NCBI GenBank assembly: GCA_009712185.1 | Contig: WASQ01000041.1 | Location: forward strand, 2,897-46,002 | Direction: 5' to 3' | DNA from: Telmatospirillum sp. | GTDB lineage: Bacteria; Pseudomonadota; Alphaproteobacteria; Rhodospirillales; Magnetospirillaceae | Length of the DNA: 43,106 bases | Shown here: piece after piece, positions 7,634 to 15,520 of the stretch | How the letters are laid out: each line of letters opens with the position of its first letter | Position numbering within the stretch: position 1 is the first letter of the stretch | Notes under the pieces: generated by a model | The model's database searches: none | What the model was told of the DNA's origin: nothing | What the model saw: the letters and a program-made list of their open reading frames with translations, nothing else | Position numbers and translations under genes: made by a program

Positions 7634-7800
7634 TTCCACGGCGGCGGCGGCAACTCGTCTGGTTTGCCCCAGCTTTGCAGCCAACGCCGCACGTCGTCCA
7701 GCGACACGTCGTCCGCCTCCGGCAACGCCTCCGCAGCCGCAATGGCGCGCTCTTTGGCGGTCCCGTCTTCAGGATCGAATATGGATGCGGGTTCAGCCAT
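7630..7800 (-). CDS. Antitoxin of a ParE-type toxin-antitoxin pair
   Basis: A 56-residue protein, MAEPASIFDPEDGTAKERAI and onward, ending RRWLQSWGKPDELPPPPWK. It resembles the short alphaproteobacterial antitoxins paired with RelE/ParE toxins: an acidic, Ala-rich helix, then a V-x-x-W-L-x-S-W-G segment and a Pro tail. The ATG at 7800 is the only sensible start, and the TGA overlaps the GTG of the toxin remnant (GTGA), the usual coupled arrangement. With the toxin gene broken, the antitoxin is either a relic or is kept for cross-protection or autoregulation. The family is judged by pattern only. Confidence 0.65.
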   Translation of the reverse strand: MAEPASIFDPEDGTAKERAIAAAEALPEADDVSLDDVRRWLQSWGKPDELPPPPWK

Positions 7801-8178
7801 GCGGATTAATTTAAATCTTCGTGGTTCCGAATTCAGTGTTTGGAGGCAACGATTTCGTGATGACGAAGCTCTTTCACCAAAGTTCGCTCGAAACCAGATG
7901 AATGCCGGCCGAATCGATGCAGGCTCCTTTGCGTAGGGAGTCCTATTCGTCCACGTCTGTACGCCGGAATGTGTGCCAATCCTGACTTTAGTTGTGGGTT
8001 AGATTGTGGGCTGAGATCTCGCTTTCTGAAAGAACCATCGTGATTTCAATTGGTTAGCAGAAGATGCTGGCGGGCCGTGTCCGACGAAGATGAGCACTAT
8101 GTCTACGCCATAGCCCTCTAAAAGACAGTGCTGGCATTTCAGATGCGGATGGTTGCAGGCTCGAATTAGGAGGCGTAT
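7801..8178. other. Accessory interval without supported genes
   Basis: This stretch is less GC-rich than its surroundings. Frames here are short with poor codon character. The minus-strand frame 7999-8250 has no recognisable family. I see nothing I can defend as a gene or RNA. Confidence 0.4.
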
Positions 8179-8195
8179 ATGATAGCGCGATTGCA

Positions 8196-8262
8196 GGAAG
8201 GGCGTTTTAGGCCCGCCTGGGGTAGAGGTAGTCTGCCTGCGGAAGGGCACTTTAGGTCCGCC
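8196..8262. repeat. Imperfect 22-bp direct repeat, period 45
   Basis: GGAAGGGCGTTTTAGGCCCG at 8196 recurs as GGAAGGGCACTTTAGGTCCG at 8241, both continuing CC, with 3 mismatches in 22. A third weaker echo (TTTTTAGGGTTCGG) follows at 8274. The copies lie just before the GGAGGG ribosome-binding site of the small ORF at 8297. Confidence 0.5.
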
Positions 8263-8296
8263 GAAATCCTACTTTTTAGGGTTCGGAGGGTGCGAA

Positions 8297-8521
8297 GTGC
8301 TCGATATATCGATCCATATTTCTATCCACACCTCGCTCTTCGTTGCGGCTGCCTTTGTGCCGATGGCATTATGGGCCGCGAAATCATGCTCGAAAAGACA
8401 GCGCCTAAGGAGCAAAGCCCGCCTTTTCAAAAAACTGCGTCGAGACATTTTCAAGAAAACAGATGCACGTGTCTCTCTGCTGGAAGCAAAGTCGGGCGAG
8501 CGGCAAACGAAGGCGAGATAA
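8297..8521 (+). CDS. Hypothetical small membrane protein
   Basis: A 74-residue frame opening at GTG 8297 behind GGAGGG (8285-8290). Residues about 11-30 (TSLFVAAAFVPMALWAAKS) would span the membrane, and the rest is strongly basic (SKRQRLRSKARLFKKLRRD), so a cytoplasmic tail is expected. I do not recognise the family. Signal and composition make it more credible than the overlapping frame 8179-8559, which has a good AGGAGG but a patchwork composition. It lies in the accessory patch, so rapid turnover is likely. Confidence 0.4.
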   Translation: MLDISIHISIHTSLFVAAAFVPMALWAAKSCSKRQRLRSKARLFKKLRRDIFKKTDARVSLLEAKSGERQTKAR

Positions 8522-8559
8522 AAGTGTGTGTCCACTTCAGGCATAAGTCATTGACATGA

Positions 8560-8907
8560 CTTTTCCTTTTACGTGCCACGTGGTCGAGAGTGAGCATGCT
8601 TTTCAGTTTTCGCCAATGATTTCAATGGCGTTTTCGGCACCGCGATTTCTACGATGTGAAGAATATCGTTTAAAATCAAGATCGTGAACAGGATCGACAC
8701 CTTGCACGTAGACAGCGCACATTGTGTCGTCGGCTGAATTCCTCAATCCAAACAACGTCCCCACCGTCGCGCACATTGCACCGTTTTATCTGGCCATCGT
8801 GGCCGTAACCTCAGATGCTCCCGGCAAAACCCCTGACTATCCGAGACCGAAGACGGCCTGCGCGCAGCCTTGGCAGAAAAGCTGGCCAAGGACCGGTAGC
8901 TATGATA
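8560..8907. other. Accessory interval upstream of mazEF
   Basis: No supported gene. A 39-residue minus-strand frame (8722 to 8603, MCAVYVQGVDPVHDLDF and onward) is intact but not recognised and may be a fragment. The plus-strand frame from 8724 runs into the MazE gene in another frame and looks spurious. Confidence 0.35.
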
Positions 8908-8921
8908 GGTTACATGTAACC
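8908..8921. promoter_or_regulatory. 14-bp perfect palindrome, candidate MazE operator
   Basis: GGTTACATGTAACC reads identically on both strands and ends 16 bp before the MazE-like ATG. Antitoxins of this class usually repress their own promoter by binding a palindrome in this position, so it is a good operator candidate. The binding itself is inference. Confidence 0.6.
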
Positions 8922-8937
8922 ACTGTGGAGAATGACC

Positions 8938-9162
8938 ATGCCTCCGGCAGCCAGCCCCAAGCCCACCCGCGTGAAGGTTCGGGAACATCGTGACCGCCTG
9001 CGGGCGCAGGGTCTGCGGCCCATTCAGATTTGGGTGCCTGACGTTCGCGCGCCTTCATTCCGGTCGGAAGCACACCGCCAGTCGCTGGCCGTCGCCGCCA
9101 GTCCCCAGGCCGGCGAGGATCAGGCGTTCATCGACGCGATATCCGACTGGACGGAGGAATGA
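8938..9162 (+). CDS. MazE-family antitoxin (DUF3018 type)
   Basis: A 74-residue antitoxin partner of the following MazF/PemK toxin. The body VKVREHRDRLRAQGLRPIQI followed by WVPDVRAPSF and a C-terminal acidic helix ending DAISDWTEE follows the DUF3018 'antitoxin MazE family' pattern: R-x-x-x-H-R-x-x-L-R-A-x-G-L-R-P-x-Q-I-W-V-P-D. The N-terminal part would bind DNA and the acidic tail would occupy the toxin's RNA groove. The ATG at 8938 has GGAG (8927-8930) at 7 bp spacing; an ATG at 8932 is also possible. The stop overlaps the toxin start (ATGA). Confidence 0.82.
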   Translation: MPPAASPKPTRVKVREHRDRLRAQGLRPIQIWVPDVRAPSFRSEAHRQSLAVAASPQAGEDQAFIDAISDWTEE

Positions 9163-9512
9163 GACGGGGCGACATTTGGACCGTGGCCGGCGGCAAGGAC
9201 TACGCCGGCAAGCCACGTCCGGTCGTCGTCGTCCAGGATGACAGCTTCGACGCCACGGATTCGATCACCATTTGCGCCTTCACCACCGACGAAACCGACG
9301 CGCCGCTGTTCCGCCTGCCGGTGACGCCGAACGAGCGCAACGGGCTGCTTTCTCCTTCCCGGCTGATGGTGGACAAGATCACCACCGTTCCGAAGTCCAA
9401 GGTTGGCGCCCATGTTGGCCGGCTGGACGATGAGGATATCCTGCGCCTCAATCAGGCGATCCTGGTTTTCCTCGGGCTAGCCGTTTCCCCCAGGACGAAG
9501 CGGGACGCATAG
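9159..9512 (+). CDS. MazF/PemK-family endoribonuclease toxin
   Basis: A 117-residue type II toxin predicted to cut mRNA at specific short sequences when freed from MazE. The family pattern is complete: MRRGDIWTV at the start, GKPRPVVVVQDDSFD, then the strand SITICAFTTD, NGLLSPSRLMVDKITTVPKS near the active site, and a C-terminal helix DILRLNQAILVFLGLA. Key residues expected for RNA cleavage (Arg in KPRPVV, Thr/Ser in the ICAFTT strand) are in place, so it should be functional, unlike the ParE relic 1.5 kb upstream. ATG overlaps the antitoxin stop by 4 bp, ensuring coupled synthesis. Confidence 0.9.
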   Translation: MRRGDIWTVAGGKDYAGKPRPVVVVQDDSFDATDSITICAFTTDETDAPLFRLPVTPNERNGLLSPSRLMVDKITTVPKSKVGAHVGRLDDEDILRLNQAILVFLGLAVSPRTKRDA

Positions 9513-9657
9513 CGATGTTCGCGCCGCCAGCCGCACATCTTGCGTTTCACCTGTCCGGTCCAGCCCGGCGCAATTCCTTTCGCGCCGGGACGCGCGGCGT
9601 ACCCTGGCGCAGTTTTGGGCCATTCGTGTTTTAGGCAGACAGGCCGATCCTGTCGGG

Positions 9658-9879
9658 ATGTCCCGACTTCGCGACCTGCCCGACGATCTTTACGTTCCTC
9701 TCTCGACGGAGCCCTGGCCCCGAACCGGCCGACCACCGAAGCACGACCTCTCGACCTGGACCGTCAGCGACGACTGGCCCGAACACGTCAGGTATTTCTC
9801 AAAGCCAACGTTCCGGCGTCGCGCCGCCTCCATCAACCACTCGGTCGCGGCCGTTCCTGAGGGCAAAGCTAATTCCTGA
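9658..9879 (+). CDS. Hypothetical protein, possibly truncated
   Basis: A 73-residue frame beginning MSRLRDLPDDLYVPLSTEPW and including RTGRPPKHDLSTWTVSDDWP. The first 48 residues look like real protein sequence; the remainder (after EHV) is Arg/Ser-rich and unlike it, so the original gene may be cut near 9800. No clear ribosome-binding site is seen. I do not recognise a function. A minus-strand frame (9690-9959) covers the same bases and cannot be excluded. The flanks (9513-9657 and 9880-10083) hold nothing I can call. Confidence 0.3.
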   Translation: MSRLRDLPDDLYVPLSTEPWPRTGRPPKHDLSTWTVSDDWPEHVRYFSKPTFRRRAASINHSVAAVPEGKANS

Positions 9880-10083
9880 TTGCGAACCTTGCACCGAGGA
9901 GGCGAGCCAACAAAGGCGGGCCATGCCGGACCTTGTTCGCCTGCGCACCGATACGGCACAGGCAGCGAAACAGCGCCTCACCGACCCCGGACGGACGTGG
10001 CTTTACCGAACAGATCGGCCATCGGCCGAATCCGTGCCCTGTCGACTTCCAGAGTCTAAAAACCGCTCTTCGTAAAGGCGATC

Positions 10084-10125
10084 GTGCACCACTGCACCAC
10101 TGACACCAGTGATGCAGTGGTGCAC
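10084..10125. promoter_or_regulatory. Inverted repeat with 19-bp arms, candidate RHH operator
   Basis: GTGCACCACTGCACCACTG, loop ACAC, then CAGTGATGCAGTGGTGCAC; the arms match at 18 of 19 positions. Inside each arm the CCACTG/CAGTGG unit repeats, giving four half-sites. It ends 32 bp before the ATG of a ribbon-helix-helix protein. Such proteins bind tandem half-sites cooperatively, so autoregulation is likely. A cruciform or replication iteron-like role is the alternative. Confidence 0.6.
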
Positions 10126-10157
10126 AATACAGCGAAGCTTAACTCAAGGAGGCCGTG

Positions 10158-10448
10158 ATGGCTGGAAACTCTGACCCTATTCGTAAGAGCGTGACACTTC
10201 CTGAAAACATGTGGCAGCAGATCTCGGAATACCGATTCCGTCGTCGTATCCCGGTAGAAGCCGAGGCCGTTCGCCAATTGCTGGAGAGGGGGTGGAAATC
10301 CCTGGTGCTGGAGAACGTCTTGAAAGACGAAATGCGCAAAGTCGGTATTGATGCAGCTAAAATCGAACAGATCGTTGATGAGGTTGTCTCTCAACTCGGA
10401 CTGTCCACCCCAAAGAGCCCGGTTTCGGATAATGCTGTGCGCGAGTAA
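10158..10448 (+). CDS. Ribbon-helix-helix (CopG/Arc-like) DNA-binding protein
   Basis: A 96-residue protein whose first part has the RHH layout: a beta strand DPIRKSVTLPENMWQQI with alternating charged and hydrophobic residues, a first helix to about residue 26, the turn RRRIPVEAEA and a second helix VRQLLERGWKSL. The C-terminal half (EMRKVGIDAAKIEQIVDEVV) is helical and acidic and could bind a partner or oligomerise. AAGGAGG at 10146-10152 precedes the ATG at 10158 by 5 bp. The large inverted repeat just upstream is its probable operator. No toxin or partition ATPase follows, so it may be an orphaned plasmid or antitoxin regulator. Confidence 0.7.
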   Translation: MAGNSDPIRKSVTLPENMWQQISEYRFRRRIPVEAEAVRQLLERGWKSLVLENVLKDEMRKVGIDAAKIEQIVDEVVSQLGLSTPKSPVSDNAVRE

Positions 10449-10741
10449 GTGACCAGAACGCCCGTTATGCGGCAGGATCGGCGACGGATCTGCTGCCCAT
10501 GTCTTCGGAAAACGGAATAGCGGAGTCGGAATCGGCCCGACCAAGTCGTTCCCCCAGGCGTATCGACAGGTAGGTTATGCCCCATCTTCCTCATTTCGGA
10601 AGATCGTCGGCTTTTGAGACGCCGTGGGATCTTCCGGTCTAAAATCGGGCGCCGCGCTATACCTTCTCAGAATCCTAACCGCCGCCTCGGGCGTGACATT
10701 GGTCACGTCCGGAGTTCGCAGTTCGCAGTTCTGTTCTGAAA
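10449..10741. other. Accessory interval with a hairpin, adjacent to tRNA-Ser
   Basis: No gene is supported. CGGAAGATC (10597-10605) pairs with GATCTTCCG (10628-10636), with a further CGGC/GCCG inside the loop. GTTCGCAGTTCGCAG near 10722 is a small tandem duplication. This is where the 3' end of tRNA-Ser faces the accessory patch, but I found no second copy of the tRNA end that would mark an attachment site. Confidence 0.4.
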
Positions 10742-10834
10742 TGGCGGAAGGGGGGGGATTCGAACCCCCGGTAGAGCTTTACACTCTACGACGGTTTAGC
10801 AAACCGCTGGTTTAAGCCACTCACCCACCCTTCC
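10742..10834 (-). tRNA. tRNA-Ser (anticodon GCT)
   Basis: On the minus strand the sequence folds as a class II tRNA. The 7-bp acceptor GGAAGGG pairs with CCCTTCC before a G discriminator and a genomically encoded CCA. The anticodon stem GCGGT/ACCGT encloses loop TTGCTAA, placing GCT as anticodon for AGC/AGU serine codons. A long variable arm is visible (TAGAGTGTAAAGCTCTA), as is the T arm CGGGGGTTCGAATCCCCC. With CCA the length is 93 nt, normal for tRNA-Ser. Confidence 0.96.
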
Positions 10835-11001
10835 GCAGGTGCCGGCGCCGGTCATTGATCAGCACCGTGCTTGGATGGCCGGTTCTACAGAATAGAATCG
10901 CCCCCGTCAATCAGACTTACGCGGAAAACCGCAAACTTTTACCGAAACGCGGCCGGCACGCCGGAGGGGCGGGACTTTGGCGAGTAAAGGCGAACAGCCG
11001 T

Positions 11002-13131
11002 TCAACCATCTTTTGACGAAATGCCGTGGCAATGCCGCGCGTAGTTTTCAAAATCGGCAAGGGGAAGGGGCCGGCTGAAAAGATAGCCCTGGAAGTCGGC
11101 GCATCCGGTGCTATGCAGAACATCGCGCTGCGACTGCGTTTCAACGCCCTCCGCAATCACCGACAGCCCCAGGCTCTGGCCCAGGAACACGATGGTCTTG
11201 GCAATGGCGGCGGCCTGGGGGTCGGTGTGCACGTCGGTGACGAAGGACCGGTCGATTTTCAGCTCGCTCAGGGGCAGGCTGCGCAGATAGGCGAGCGAGG
11301 AATAGCCCGTGCCGAAGTCGTCCAGGGAAATGCTGAGACCGTGTGCCTTCATGTCGCGCATTTTGGCAATGGCATCATTGATGTCGTCCAGCAGGACGCT
11401 TTCCGTCAGTTCCAGTTTCAGTTTTCCCGGATCGGCGCCATGTCGCTCCACCGTCCCGATGACCTGGCGGACAAAATCCGACTGACGGAACTGGCAGGCG
11501 CTGACATTGACCGACAAGGTCAGATGTCGGGTCGCTTCCTGGTCGGCCCACAGGACAAGCCGCGCGCAGGCCATCTCCAGGACCCACTGACCTATCGGCA
11601 GGATCAGGGCTGTTTCCTCGGCGATGGGAATGAACTCGTCCGGCGGCACGAGTCCCCGGACGGGGTGGTGCCAGCGCAGCAGCGCCTCCGCGCCGGTCAG
11701 GGCTCCGTCGCGGTCGACCTGCGGCTGATAGAAGACTTCAAGCTGTCCCCTTTCCACCGCGTCATGCAGTTCCGTCGCCAGCGTGGTTCTCGCAAGAACG
11801 GTCGACTGCATCTCGGGATCGAAAAAGCGGACCCCGTTCCGGCCCTCGTTTTTTGCGGTGTACATGGCGAGATCGGCCTCCCGCAGCAGATCCTCAACCG
11901 AGGCCCGTCCCTGCTTGAACAGAGAGATTCCGATGCTGGGGGTCGATTCCCATTCATAGGTGCCGATCTGATGCGGTTTGCGCAGCGCGGCGAGGATTTT
12001 ATCGGCGACCGCGCGGGCCTGATGGGCGGCCTCCGTCCGGCCGCAGCTCAAATCCTCCAGCATCACCACGAATTCGTCGCCGCCCAGTCTCGCCACTGTG
12101 TCGGTGCGCCGGACGCTTGCCTGGAGCCGTTCCGCGACCTGACAAAGAAGCTCGTCCCCTTTGTCATGTCCCAGGGTGTCGTTGATGGTCTTGAAATTGT
12201 CGAGATCGATGAACATCAGGGCGCCTTCGCGGTTTGACCGCGCGGCTCCGGCCAGCGCCTGTTCCAGCCGGTCATGCAGCAGCCGGCGGTTCGGAAGGCG
12301 GGTCAGGGGATCGTAGAACGCCAGACGCTCGATCTCCCGTTCGGCGGCCTTATGTTCGGTGATGTCGGTGAAGGCGCCGACATAGTGGGTCACGTCGCCG
12401 GCCGGACCCCGGACCGCGGTGATGATCAGATACTCCGGAAAAACGTCGCCACTCTTGCGCCGGTTCCAGATTTCCCCGCGCCAGGTTCCGGTCTTGCCGA
12501 TCTCATCCCACATGGCCCGGAAAAAGGCGTCGTTATGGCGTCCGGACTTCAGAACGCTGGCCCGCTGTCCCACCACATCCGCGGCGGCGTAGCCCGTGAT
12601 CTCGGTGAAGGCCTTGTTGACTTTCAAGATGGTGCCATCGGCCGCGCTGATGACCAGTCCCTGCTGGGCTTCGAAGGCAGTGGCGGCGATCCTCAGTTCC
12701 TCTTCGATCTTTCTGCGTTCGCTGATATCGCGGGCGGTCAGAATGATCTGAGTCACCCGTCCCGCCATGTCGCGCACGCCCTGGGCCCTGGATTCGACCC
12801 AGCGATAGCTGCCGTCCTTGCAGGCCCGGCGAAAGGTCAGGGTCCGAACCCCGCTTCCCCCGACGATGTCGCGGATCACCGCCGGCAGCAGATCCCGTTC
12901 CTCGGGATGCGCGAAATCAGAGGCGCGCCGGCCGATCAGTTCGCAATCCGTCTGACCGAACAGGGGATAACTGGCTGGCGAGACATAAAGATAGCGGCCT
13001 TCCAGATCGATACAGGCAATCATGTCCGAACAGTTGTCGGCAAGAAGGCGGTATCGGGATTCGCTTTCCTGAAGCTTCCGTTCGAACAGGGCCCGTTCGG
13101 TGGCGTCATCGATTGCAAGGCTCATTTTCAT
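11002..13131 (-). CDS. PAS-PAS-GGDEF-EAL cyclic-di-GMP enzyme
   Basis: A 709-residue soluble protein that could make and degrade cyclic di-GMP. The first PAS domain spans about residues 20-145 (SRYRLLADNCSDMIACIDLE to ILTARDISERRK) and the second about 150-270 (ISAADGTILKVNKAF to YVGAFTDITEHK). The GGDEF domain follows with DPLTRLPNRR and an intact ARLGGDEFVVML. The EAL domain has the intact motif in AEALLRWHHPVRG, DDFGTGYSSLAYLR and AEGVET. Both active sites look complete. The start is ATG 13131 with a GGGGA upstream; an ATG at 13152 is possible. Frames reaching 13617 overlap the FUSC gene. It is the third gene of a minus-strand set with the FUSC and GGDEF genes. Confidence 0.9.
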   Translation of the reverse strand: MKMSLAIDDATERALFERKLQESESRYRLLADNCSDMIACIDLEGRYLYVSPASYPLFGQTDCELIGRRASDFAHPEERDLLPAVIRDIVGGSGVRTLTFRRACKDGSYRWVESRAQGVRDMAGRVTQIILTARDISERRKIEEELRIAATAFEAQQGLVISAADGTILKVNKAFTEITGYAAADVVGQRASVLKSGRHNDAFFRAMWDEIGKTGTWRGEIWNRRKSGDVFPEYLIITAVRGPAGDVTHYVGAFTDITEHKAAEREIERLAFYDPLTRLPNRRLLHDRLEQALAGAARSNREGALMFIDLDNFKTINDTLGHDKGDELLCQVAERLQASVRRTDTVARLGGDEFVVMLEDLSCGRTEAAHQARAVADKILAALRKPHQIGTYEWESTPSIGISLFKQGRASVEDLLREADLAMYTAKNEGRNGVRFFDPEMQSTVLARTTLATELHDAVERGQLEVFYQPQVDRDGALTGAEALLRWHHPVRGLVPPDEFIPIAEETALILPIGQWVLEMACARLVLWADQEATRHLTLSVNVSACQFRQSDFVRQVIGTVERHGADPGKLKLELTESVLLDDINDAIAKMRDMKAHGLSISLDDFGTGYSSLAYLRSLPLSELKIDRSFVTDVHTDPQAAAIAKTIVFLGQSLGLSVIAEGVETQSQRDVLHSTGCADFQGYLFSRPLPLADFENYARHCHGISSKDG

Positions 13132-13285
13132 CGCTGGGCGTCCCCGGTCCATCGACTCGACTGACTGAGTGTTCAGGTGATCATTAGCCGGATCGGACGG
13201 GACGGGTATCCCCATTTGAGGATGAGGCGGAAGCCCGCGAGGAATTTCGTGATCAGATGGTTGTGGCGCCGCGACGCGCTGGCCT

Positions 13286-15520
13286 TCAGGGCGTCGCGTC
13301 TTCCGGGCCGTGGTGATCTTCGGCGGAAGGCCGATCGGCAACCCCGCCTTGTTCCGGGGAGAACGGTCCGGAACGGGGTTTGCGGATTTCTCCGATCGCC
13401 CAGGACTGGTCCGCAAGCCGCCGAAGGCGCAGAGCGGCGTACCGGACTTCGGCACAGCGGAGTTCAAGAACCTCCGCCGAGGTCGGCGCTGCCTCGTCCG
13501 ACAGGACGGGGCTGGTGTCGTCGGGCAGCGTGTCCGGCAACCTGCGGGTGCGGTCGAGGAGGGACAGCACGTCGGCACGGGTCGCCGAAAGCACTGCTTC
13601 GGCTTTTTGCGGATCAAGATCCGCCTTGCGGTTGCGGATGATCAACCGGACCGTGACGATCTGCGCGGCGGTGATATAGGACGCGGCCAGCAATCGGCCG
13701 TAGCGCGGCCAGAGCAGCCGCACATGATGCGGCTCGCCCCGCATCCGCGCCGCCGATTCACTGATCGCCGACAGGGATTCGATCAGGTTTTTCCGGGCCA
13801 GCCGGTAGGACTGCTGGGAGGCGTTCCACTGAAGACAGCGGTCCGCGTAGGTCTGGGTGTTGGCGAGCAGGCCGTCGACCAGTTGCGGCGCGTCCTGATG
13901 TTCCCATCGGGGGAGGATGCGGCTGAAGACATAGGCGATCGTCACGCCGATCAAAGTGTCCAGCAGCCGGGCGAGGACGGGCGGGGCTTCCACCGGATCC
14001 AGAAAATGCAGTGACAGCAGGGCCGAGACGCTGGCCGCGACGGAGGTGGTCCGGTAATGCACGCGGCCGAACGCGTGCGCGGTTCCGACCGCGACCAGCA
14101 TGGCGCCGAGCAGTACGAACTTGGGCGCGATCCAGAGCAGGGCACCGGTCAGGACGCAGCCGATCAGGGTTCCTTCCAGCCGGTCGTTGCGGCGCTGGCG
14201 GGTCACGCTGTAGCTCGCCCGCAGGATCACGGCAATGGTGAGAAGAATCCAGTTGCCGTGACTGAGCGCCGGGATCAGCGAAATCAGGGCGTATCCGGTG
14301 CCAAGAGACAGGCCCAGTCGGATGGCGTGGCGGAAAACGGGATCGGAGAAATGCGCATGTCCGATCAGGATGGCAAGGGAGCGGGGCTGCGGCGGCACGA
14401 AGGCGTCGAGATCGATTCCCTCGAGAATGGACCGGGCCTCCTCCCGGTTTCCCAGGACCGCGGGCAGACGGGCGAGCTGGGTCGCGGCGAAGGTGAAGCG
14501 TGACCGGGTCATGCGCGCCGCTCTGACAAGGCGGCGGTCGGCTTCGGGCTGTTCGGCATGTCGGGCCGCCGCCTCGGCAATGCCGGCCAGGACCTCGCCA
14601 CGGTCGGGCAGATGCAGATTGCGTTGTCCGGCCAGAAGGTCGATCGCCAGCCTCTCCAGATCCGAGGCCAGAAGCCGGGCCAGACCGGCAACCCGGGCGG
14701 CGAGCGGCGAGGAGGCTTCGATCAGGCGCGACGGCGCGCGATCGGCGTTGGCCGACACCAGCGCATCGAGAGAATCGAGCAGCAAGACCAGCGACGCGGC
14801 GAGACTGACCGTGACGTCGGTCGGCCGGCCGGTAAAGACCAGGCTGCGCGCCGTCTGGAGGTGGTCGGACAGGGCCGCCTGTTGTTCCACGACGCGGACA
14901 TAGACGGACGTCCGGTCGGTGCCCTCGTAAAAGCCGGCGACGGTTCGCAGATAGGCCGCGAATTCGCGCAGACATTCCCCGACGGCGAGGCGCCGGCTGC
15001 TGCCGTCGATCAGCCGGGTGACGGCGAGCGCGACGAAGACATAGGCCGTGCCCCCGGCCGCGAACAGCGTCTCATAGGCGATGGCCTCCTCGATGCCGCC
15101 AAGCGGCGTTCCCAGTGTGAACACGATGGCGAGCATGGTGAGGATGCTGAGAGGGATCGCCCAGCGGCCCCATCCCAGAATCATGCCCCCGATGAAGCCG
15201 AAGGTGACGACCACGATCCCTTCCAGCCAGGGCGTGCCGAAGGCAAATGCGGCCGCCGTCGATCCGGACAGCGCCAGTCCCCACGCGATCGGCAGGATTC
15301 TGGCTTTCATCGGAAGGGGATTGGGCTGATCGCCGATACTGACGCAGATCGCTCCTGAGCCGGCCACCATGCCGGCGGTGAATCCAAACAGGGCGGAGGC
15401 GATGGCGACGACGATCCCAACCCCCGTCGAGACGGCGAGACCGTTCAGAATATGCTGCCCGAACAGGATCTTCAGGAACCGTGGCGACAGGATCGTATGG
15501 GCGTAGCCGTCAGTCTGCAT
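13286..15520 (-). CDS. FUSC-family inner-membrane protein (aromatic-acid efflux-like)
   Basis: A 744-residue integral membrane protein of the FUSC family, which includes YccS and the AaeB p-hydroxybenzoate exporter. Two clusters of about six hydrophobic helices are seen. The first, residues about 15-165, includes GLAVSTGVGIVVAIASALFG. The second, about 405-540, starts DPVFRHAIRLGLSLGTGYAL, then NWILLTIAVILRASYSVT and the hallmark RQRRNDRLEGTLIGCVLTGA. Each cluster is followed by a long cytoplasmic helical region. The substrate is unknown. The ATG at 15520 lies inside the end of the diguanylate cyclase gene (11-bp overlap), so translation is probably coupled. No periplasmic adaptor gene is near. 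Confidence 0.85.
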   Translation of the reverse strand: MQTDGYAHTILSPRFLKILFGQHILNGLAVSTGVGIVVAIASALFGFTAGMVAGSGAICVSIGDQPNPLPMKARILPIAWGLALSGSTAAAFAFGTPWLEGIVVVTFGFIGGMILGWGRWAIPLSILTMLAIVFTLGTPLGGIEEAIAYETLFAAGGTAYVFVALAVTRLIDGSSRRLAVGECLREFAAYLRTVAGFYEGTDRTSVYVRVVEQQAALSDHLQTARSLVFTGRPTDVTVSLAASLVLLLDSLDALVSANADRAPSRLIEASSPLAARVAGLARLLASDLERLAIDLLAGQRNLHLPDRGEVLAGIAEAAARHAEQPEADRRLVRAARMTRSRFTFAATQLARLPAVLGNREEARSILEGIDLDAFVPPQPRSLAILIGHAHFSDPVFRHAIRLGLSLGTGYALISLIPALSHGNWILLTIAVILRASYSVTRQRRNDRLEGTLIGCVLTGALLWIAPKFVLLGAMLVAVGTAHAFGRVHYRTTSVAASVSALLSLHFLDPVEAPPVLARLLDTLIGVTIAYVFSRILPRWEHQDAPQLVDGLLANTQTYADRCLQWNASQQSYRLARKNLIESLSAISESAARMRGEPHHVRLLWPRYGRLLAASYITAAQIVTVRLIIRNRKADLDPQKAEAVLSATRADVLSLLDRTRRLPDTLPDDTSPVLSDEAAPTSAEVLELRCAEVRYAALRLRRLADQSWAIGEIRKPRSGPFSPEQGGVADRPSAEDHHGPEDATP

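Noticed and set aside
8179-8559. 126-residue plus-strand frame with a good AGGAGG
   Set aside because: Its residues are a patchwork over the 22-bp repeats, and the overlapping 8297 frame is more protein-like. Kept only as an alternative.
8724-8993. 89-residue plus-strand frame
   Set aside because: No ribosome-binding site; it runs out of frame into the MazE gene and covers the operator palindrome.
7300-10741. Integrase, transposase or tRNA-derived attachment repeat
   Set aside because: I searched by eye for tyrosine recombinase and IS motifs and for a second copy of the tRNA-Ser 3' end and found none.
10624-10815. 63-residue frame ending in MAEGGGFEPPVELYTL
   Set aside because: It is the translated antisense of tRNA-Ser, a well-known false protein.
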